From the NCBI GenBank assembly GCA_024304995.1, contig JAMWZD010000001.1, forward strand, positions 1 to 64,000: 64,000 nt of DNA, given 5' to 3'. Shown here in pieces: positions 58,761-64,000 of this stretch. Position 1 is the stretch's first letter. Each line of letters opens with the position of its first letter. The position numbers and the translations under genes are program-made. The DNA is from Rickettsiales bacterium (GTDB lineage: Bacteria > Pseudomonadota > Alphaproteobacteria > Rickettsiales > UBA998). The notes under the pieces were generated by a model. The model was not told the origin of the DNA and made no database searches. It saw only the letters and a list, made by a program, of their open reading frames with translations.

Positions 58761-59311
58761 TTAATCTTCGCGTAATTCGGGATAGAGTGTTTTTGCTACT
58801 CTGTCAGAATATGATTCTACAACACCAGAAAACTGATCTTCATCGTTAGTAAAACCTTCTGCAATAGCGCCATATAGTCCACCTGCATGTTCATCCATAT
58901 AATTTACAGAAGTTTCTAACAGCAAATTTCCATTATCGGCGTTTTTCAAAGCAAGATTGCTTAACATATACATGCTATCACCAATAAAATGGTTTGCATT
59001 GTGCCAATGTTCATATTGACGCTTTGCAAGGATATTTCCAAATCTGCCTTCTTTCCCGCTATTTTCTCAGGAAGTTTCTTCGGCAATGTTTCCAATATGT
59101 GCGCACGCGTTACTTCTGCATCTTCTTCGGTTACAGCAGGAACACCAAATGCATTTTCCCTATCGGTGGAGACGATCTTAATTTCTTCAATATTATAAGC
59201 CCCATGCACTGTAGCATTATGCAACTCTACATCAGGATAAGACGGGGAACAGGCAGACATGAAAAAAAGCGCTGTCAGCGCGATGCTGTAGGGTGATAAT
59301 CTGATAAACAT
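58761..59311 (-). pseudogene. Frameshifted lipoprotein gene
   Basis: Frame one (58961-59311) starts with a lipoprotein signal ending FFMSAC and runs through KADLEISLQSVNMNIGTMQT before reading into a stop. Frame two then continues as FIGDSMYMLSNLALKNADNG, then LLLETSVNYMDEHAGGLYGA, to 58761. The join fits a known small-lipoprotein pattern (GDS...D..TG..L) if one T is restored in the TTTT run at minus-strand 58989-58986. A one-base loss in a homopolymer is either a true mutation or a sequencing error. The intact form would have about 183 residues. Confidence 0.75.
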
Positions 59312-59338
59312 TAATCTGGGTATATATTAATTAAGAAA

Positions 59339-59414
<76 letters not shown>

Positions 59415-59587
59415 ACACAGGCATTTATTTAGCGATTGAAGAACATATCGTCAAGCAGGAAATGCAAAAAAATTTGTTTTTTTGAAAAAAATGCGGCAAG
59501 CGTGTCAGATGGCAAAACATCTCTTGCCTGCGGGGGGTGAATGGATTATCTGTTAGCTATATTAGCAACGGTAAAATGGATTAGAAC

Positions 59588-59986
59588 ATGACACGTATCA
59601 TAATGATGATTTGCGCAATATTGATTTTTGCGGGTTCCACCGCAGCAACACATGCGCAGGATTTTGTGGATTACAGTCAGCCAAGTGATGTGCCACTGAT
59701 GGTCATCCGCTATAATCAGAAACGTGTCTATTATGATCGCCAGCTTTATAATGCTGCGACTAAAGCGCTGGAGATCAAACCTTCTGTGCAATTTTCCATC
59801 GTGTCTTTCGTGCCGCAATTCGGGGATGATAGCAATAAGGAAACATTAATGAATCAGGCAGGCGCACAGACAAACAAGCTGGTCAGTGAACTCCGCCAGA
59901 TGGGACTGCCGCAAGACCGCATTTCCGTATCACGAGAAATTGTGGGGGACAGCCGCCATCATGAAATATACATTTATGTGGATTAA
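59588..59986 (+). CDS. Small secreted protein, function unknown
   Basis: The 132-aa protein has a signal peptide (MMICAILIFAGSTAATHAQD). The remainder (SVQFSIVSFVPQFGDDSNKE, LVSELRQMGLPQDRISVSRE, EIYIYVD) resembles the helix-strand pattern of a small OmpA-like periplasmic domain, but the usual peptidoglycan-binding residues are not clear. It ends next to the convergent yggT gene. Confidence 0.68.
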   Translation: MTRIIMMICAILIFAGSTAATHAQDFVDYSQPSDVPLMVIRYNQKRVYYDRQLYNAATKALEIKPSVQFSIVSFVPQFGDDSNKETLMNQAGAQTNKLVSELRQMGLPQDRISVSREIVGDSRHHEIYIYVD

Positions 59987-60271
59987 TTAATAGCTGTAAT
60001 ATAGTACCGCTTTGCTCAGGAACTGTATTCCAATAATCAGCACCACAGGTGAAAAATCTATTCCGTTAAAGGTTGGCAAAAATTTGCGAATCGGGCGGAG
60101 CATAGGCTCAATTAATCCATCTAACGCAGAATAAATTCGGTTGACCCACGGGTTAAAACGGTTAATCACGTTGAACTGAATTAGCAGCTGCATCACAAAC
60201 CAGATGAGAATTGCCCACCAGATCAGGTTCACTACTGTAAGTATCAACCATACAAACGGATTCATTGCCAT
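59987..60271 (-). CDS. YggT family membrane protein
   Basis: The 94-aa protein has two membrane spans and the YggT pattern FNPWVNRIYSALDGLIEPML followed by RPIRKFLP. The family is widespread and linked to osmotic or division functions near cell-pole genes, but the exact role is unclear. Confidence 0.9.
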   Translation of the reverse strand: MAMNPFVWLILTVVNLIWWAILIWFVMQLLIQFNVINRFNPWVNRIYSALDGLIEPMLRPIRKFLPTFNGIDFSPVVLIIGIQFLSKAVLYYSY

Positions 60272-60413
60272 AAATATTCCTTATTTGTTTTTTGCGCATT
60301 ATACATGCACCAGATAAATTGCCAATAGTTTCAGTAAATTACTTTCAATCCCATCTATTTTAATTTTGTTAACGAAATGATGTTTTAATGGTAATAACGA
60401 ATATGGAGATATT

Positions 60414-60818
60414 ATGAACAGCTTAATCCCACTATCAGGATTAAACGCCGCCTCTGCAAGACTGGCAAACAGTGCCAATAACGTTGCGAATATGTCATCA
60501 CTGACGGCAGTGAAAGGCGATACAGCATTAAAACCATTTCAACCGTCTGATATTGTTCAGTCCTCACTGGAACCTATGGGCGGCGTCAGCACGTCCCGCA
60601 AAGTGCGTCAACCTGTTGCTGAATTGCTCTCCCCGCAGGGCTATAATAGTAACTCCCTGTTCACGGCAAATGAAAATATGTTGCAGGCAGCATATAATGC
60701 TACACCAGAACGGGAAGTGGTTGAACAGATCCTGTCCAGCCAGTCCTTCATGAGCAATCTCACATCTTTAACTGCAATGCTGGATATGCAGGATTCCCTG
60801 CTGGATATTGCCGCTTAA
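60414..60818 (+). CDS. Flagellar rod-like protein, isolated
   Basis: The 134-aa protein starts with LSGLNAASARLANSANNVAN, the N-terminal motif of flagellar rod/hook proteins such as FlgB, FlgC and FlgG, and ends in a helical coil (SLTAMLDMQDSLLDIAA). It is too short to be a full FlgG and has no flagellar gene nearby. It might assist rod assembly or be a paralogue. The stop overlaps the next convergent gene by 4 bp. Confidence 0.78.
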   Translation: MNSLIPLSGLNAASARLANSANNVANMSSLTAVKGDTALKPFQPSDIVQSSLEPMGGVSTSRKVRQPVAELLSPQGYNSNSLFTANENMLQAAYNATPEREVVEQILSSQSFMSNLTSLTAMLDMQDSLLDIAA

Positions 60819-61042
60819 TTAATGGCAGTGCTGGCACCGCTGATCTGACGGATCTCATGAATGACTGCCAGCCAGAACGCTGCTTCTTTTGCGTCCTGAT
60901 CTGCCATAGCGGCAAACATATGTTCGCAGGCAACATCTTCTGCGTTATCTTTATGCTGTTTCACAAATTCCCGCACAAAATGCGCAATATGTTCTGGCGA
61001 ATGCTCCTTTGGCGGCTCATATGTCATTGGCAGCGTGCTCAT
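60815..61042 (-). CDS. 75-aa hypothetical protein
   Basis: The product is hydrophilic and mostly helical (HIAHFVREFVKQHKDNAEDV, CEHMFAAMADQDAKEAAFWL). It has no signal peptide. It lies between the flagellar-like gene and the antiporter, with a 4-bp convergent overlap. I do not recognise a family. Confidence 0.55.
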   Translation of the reverse strand: MSTLPMTYEPPKEHSPEHIAHFVREFVKQHKDNAEDVACEHMFAAMADQDAKEAAFWLAVIHEIRQISGASTAIN

Positions 61043-61094
61043 CTGTTAATTGAAAACATATCACGTAACATAACATAAACTATTTAATCAATCC

Positions 61095-62675
61095 TTATAG
61101 TTGTTTTCCTGAGATTCTGAACACCGCATAAATTGCAAGTGACCCCAGCAACAGCCCTGCCCAGTAAGGCACACCAAATGCCAGAGGCAACAAACCGCAT
61201 ATGATGCTAGCCCCTGCCACGGTGCAGGCATAAGGCATCTGCGTGCGCACATGGTCCACATGGTCACAGTTTGAAGCCATAGAAGACAGAATGGTTGTGT
61301 CTGAAATCGGGGAACAGTGATCTCCCCAGACTGCCCCTGTCAACACACTGGCAATAGATGCATAAAGCAGAGGGTGTGATGCAATATTTTCCAGTTCCAG
61401 CCCGTCTGCTGCCAATGTGCTTATGGCAAGCGGCAATACTAACGGCACTAAAATGCCCATAGTTGACCAGCTAGACCCTGTTGCAAAAGAAGTCAGCGCT
61501 GCAATGATAAATACGATCAGCGGCACCCACATGGCAGAAAGCGAATCCCCCACCAGCGAGACAATATATTCTGCTGTTTTCAGCTGCGTGTTCACATCTG
61601 CAATTGCCCAGGCAAGCACCAGAATGATCATGGCAACCATCATAGGCTGCAACCCTGCTTCCAGCGCTTCCATTGTTTTTGTTAAAGACAGAGCTTTGGT
61701 AGCAACGCTCATGATGATGGCGACCAGCAGCCCCAGGAATGCCCCCCACAAGACAGACTGGAACGGATCAGCTGAGCCTAAAATATCTCTCAACGTGTTC
61801 CCTGACCCCGTTTCAAACAACCCCCAGACCGTGCCGCCAATATAACATATAATTGGCAAGACCGCATTCATCGCACGGGGCGTGGATTTATGGACAACAA
61901 ATTCGCCTTTTGTTTCCTGTGGTTCTTCAACAACCACCTGTTGCGCCAATGCACGTTCTTCTGCACGCAGCATAGGGCCAAAATCACGTTTTGTGGCAAT
62001 CATAATAAAAATAAATACCAGCATAAGCAGCGGATAAAAACTATAGGGTATGGCTCCCATCACCAGTTCAAAACCTGATGCGGGCAATGCCACATTTTCC
62101 GTTTGCGCCATAGATTGCAGACTGTCATCCAGAAGTGACACCTGAAACCCGACCCATGTAGTAATCACTGCGATACATGCAATCGGCGCTGCAGTGGAAT
62201 CCACAATAAATGCCAGTTTTTCTCGTGAAATTTTCAGCGCATCGGTGAGCGGGCGCATGGTGTTCCCCACAATCAGCGTATTGGCATAATCATCAAAAAA
62301 GATAAGCCCACCCAATGCAAACGTTGCTCCCTGCCCTTTCGTGCGCGTATCGGCAATGCGCGTAAAATAATTGACGACACCGCGCATCCCGCCATTATTA
62401 GACAATATACCGATCATTCCCCCTGTAATCAGGCTAAATAATACGATAGAAAAATGTTGATTATCACCATCATTCGGCACAATCGCCTCTAAAATCCACG
62501 TATCCACCACTTGGAACAGGCTGGGAATAATGTTGGATGCGCTATAACCTTCAATAATAAACGCACCCGCCCAGATGCCTGCAAACATAGACACAAACAC
62601 CTGCCGCGTGGCAAGTGCCAGAATAATAGCCAACAATGAAGGGATGAGTGATGCAGCTGATAGCGTCATTTCCAT
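61095..62675 (-). CDS. NhaC-family Na+/H+ antiporter
   Basis: The protein (526 aa from ATG 62675) has about 12 membrane spans and NhaC family motifs: FASMFAGIWAG-like FVSMFAGIWAGAFI, ALGGLIFFDDYANTLIVGNT, STAAPIACIA and GSSWSTMGILVPL, WGDHCSPISDTTILSS. It probably exchanges sodium for protons or transports a related substrate. The upstream in-frame start at 62732 adds a region without support. No operon partner is adjacent. Confidence 0.9.
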   Translation of the reverse strand: MEMTLSAASLIPSLLAIILALATRQVFVSMFAGIWAGAFIIEGYSASNIIPSLFQVVDTWILEAIVPNDGDNQHFSIVLFSLITGGMIGILSNNGGMRGVVNYFTRIADTRTKGQGATFALGGLIFFDDYANTLIVGNTMRPLTDALKISREKLAFIVDSTAAPIACIAVITTWVGFQVSLLDDSLQSMAQTENVALPASGFELVMGAIPYSFYPLLMLVFIFIMIATKRDFGPMLRAEERALAQQVVVEEPQETKGEFVVHKSTPRAMNAVLPIICYIGGTVWGLFETGSGNTLRDILGSADPFQSVLWGAFLGLLVAIIMSVATKALSLTKTMEALEAGLQPMMVAMIILVLAWAIADVNTQLKTAEYIVSLVGDSLSAMWVPLIVFIIAALTSFATGSSWSTMGILVPLVLPLAISTLAADGLELENIASHPLLYASIASVLTGAVWGDHCSPISDTTILSSMASNCDHVDHVRTQMPYACTVAGASIICGLLPLAFGVPYWAGLLLGSLAIYAVFRISGKQL

Positions 62676-62799
62676 GAGTAGCGTCCTATAGATATAAATT
62701 ACTTTTGGGAAATGTAGCGAAGCAGCGCCCACTATGCCAGCATTTTAATCTTAATGCTTTTGTCACATAATTAAATATTCATTTATGATATATTAAACT

Positions 62800-63345
62800 A
62801 TGGGAGTATTTCAGACAGATTCGAAAACCGAATTATCTCAGCAGGATGATATAGTCGCTCAGGCTGCCTATGTTGCAAAAAATATCACAGATCCTACTGG
62901 CAGTTGGCGAACAGCTCGAAAAGTGGTAAATGCTGTATTAGACAATATACCTTTTGTTAAAAATATCTATAATGTTGGAGATACTATCAAAGACACCTCA
63001 GAAGCAGGAATGGCAGTAGCAGCTTATGCTACCGTCAGAAAAGATGCATTAAAAGATGGTGTGATTGATGCATCTGAAAAAGAAATGCTGCGCAAGGCAA
63101 CCTCAAAAGTGGTAAAAGAAACATTAGATGCATCAGAAAAAATCCCTGCTTATGGCGATGCTATTGGATTTACCCGAGATACAACTGCAAAACTCTCAGC
63201 ATTGCGTGAGTATAATAATCAGTTTAACTGTTATGAAAACACTAACCATTGCAATGATGCCCAGCGAAATTATTTAGAACAACAAAACGCTACTCTGGCT
63301 GCGCAACAGGAAAACAATCCCCAACAGTCACAAATAATCCGCTGA
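62800..63345 (+). CDS. Hypothetical protein, function unknown
   Basis: The 181-aa protein has no signal peptide. A central helical region (TDPTGSWRTARKVVNAVLDN, SEAGMAVAAYATVRKDALKD) is followed by a Gln/Asn-rich end (LEQQNATLAAQQENNPQQSQ). It ends one base before the convergent EI24-like gene. I do not recognise a family. Confidence 0.62.
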   Translation: MGVFQTDSKTELSQQDDIVAQAAYVAKNITDPTGSWRTARKVVNAVLDNIPFVKNIYNVGDTIKDTSEAGMAVAAYATVRKDALKDGVIDASEKEMLRKATSKVVKETLDASEKIPAYGDAIGFTRDTTAKLSALREYNNQFNCYENTNHCNDAQRNYLEQQNATLAAQQENNPQQSQIIR

Positions 63346-64000
63346 TCACTCAGGCGCAATCACGTCCTGCGCAGGCTGCATTTCCTGCCCTTCTGTTTTC
63401 GGCTTCACCCGCCCATCTTTCAAAGCAGCAAAGCCCAGATGAATCATAAATGACGCAGCAATCAACGGCATAATCAACGTGAATGGTGGAATGGTAGAAA
63501 CAAACATAATCGCCGCGCCGCTCACCATTAACGTGCCGCGCATAATGTTGCGGTGCGTGGGTTTAATCATCATGCGGTCACACGCCATCACCCAAAATTC
63601 TTTGGCGAGGAGATACCCGTTCAGCGCATAATATAAGACAAACGCAAAACCTGTGAAAAATAAAATGGCATAAAGTGGAAGGCACAGCAAATTATAGAGT
63701 AATGCCTTGCCAATAAACCCTAAACTTTTTGGCAATTCTTCATGCAACGGCACTTTGCGCAATTCTTTGCCATATTCATGACGCGCAATTTTTTCCATAA
63801 ATCCGTCCAGGAACAAACTTGCGATAACAGGTAATAATATTGGGAATAAAACATATGCCAGCCCTGCTGCACCTATTGTAGCGAAAATGTCAAACGCACC
63901 ATCCATCCATCCTGTTTCTAAAATGGTGGTGTTCTGGAAGGCGAAAAACACCCCACCCACCCATAGAAACATTAAAAAAGAGGTTGCTAAAATACATATC
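63346..64000 (-). CDS. EI24/CysZ-like membrane protein, 5' end outside the window
   Basis: At least 208 residues with about four membrane spans match the EI24/CysZ-like family (LPVIASLFLDGFMEKIARHE, LNGYLLAKEFWVMACDRM). The frame stays open past the first visible ATG (63972) to the window edge, and the N-terminal membrane segment expected for the family would lie there, so the gene is probably partial. Some members are sulfate-uptake proteins; the role here is unproven. Confidence 0.8.
   Translation of the reverse strand, partial: ICILATSFLMFLWVGGVFFAFQNTTILETGWMDGAFDIFATIGAAGLAYVLFPILLPVIASLFLDGFMEKIARHEYGKELRKVPLHEELPKSLGFIGKALLYNLLCLPLYAILFFTGFAFVLYYALNGYLLAKEFWVMACDRMMIKPTHRNIMRGTLMVSGAAIMFVSTIPPFTLIMPLIAASFMIHLGFAALKDGRVKPKTEGQEMQPAQDVIAPE

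Overview
The window looks like an alphaproteobacterial chromosome. The evidence is in the right third: a MucR/Ros-type regulator, a CBP3-like ubiquinol-cytochrome c chaperone, an ELM1-family protein, HolC, EF-P, SuhB, CvpA-PurF, MetF, BamE and a split Mla lipid-transport system. The lineage cannot be named more closely from sequence alone. Base composition is moderate, and some accessory blocks are clearly AT-richer.

Positions 1 to about 40,050 are accessory. At the left is an IS110-family element of the IS1111 type (270-1826), with 19-bp inverted ends and a long non-coding segment downstream of the transposase where a bridge RNA would be expected. A small cluster follows: a lipoprotein, an XRE regulator, a 53-aa membrane protein and a protein of unknown function. 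From 3,836 to 14,691 there is a defence island. A (+) operon of DEAH helicase, GHKL ATPase and PLD nuclease converges on a (-) operon sspD-sspC-sspB, and a divergent sspA cysteine desulfurase follows. This is the layout of an Ssp-type single-strand DNA phosphorothioation system with an FGH-like restriction module. The sspA/sspB intergenic region carries a pair of near-identical palindromes that look like operators.

From 16,159 to 39,911 there is a tailed-phage structural region, almost all on the minus strand. It has a lambda-like packaging and head set (Nu1 and GpA terminase, portal, protease-capsid fusion with a nested capsid start, DUF2190, FII, U), a tail tube, a G/GT programmed -1 frameshift on GGGAAAC, a tape measure, a gene-transfer-agent-like tail tip (DUF2460, DUF2163, NlpC/P60, TIM-barrel protein) and a lysis cassette. 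Cargo genes on the plus strand interrupt it: a chromate transporter, a GrpB-family protein, and a DUF6900/DUF3489-like pair. Two solitary DNA methyltransferases are present; the C5 enzyme is overlapped on the same strand by a second plausible 215-codon frame. No integrase or clear phage repressor is visible. The right edge of the accessory DNA is a tRNA-Val gene cut off exactly after the anticodon loop (40,041-40,079).

From 40,116 to the end the genes are housekeeping and envelope functions: tRNA-Leu, bamE, a cytochrome bc1 chaperone, holC, mlaA-mlaC, metF, a proline-rich OmpA-like protein, suhB-efp, a long charged protein, mucR, cvpA-purF, an ELM1-family protein, a parvulin followed by mlaE-mlaF, a frameshifted lipoprotein gene, tRNA-Thr, yggT, an isolated flagellar rod-like protein, an NhaC-type antiporter and the 3' part of an EI24/CysZ-like membrane protein that runs off the window.
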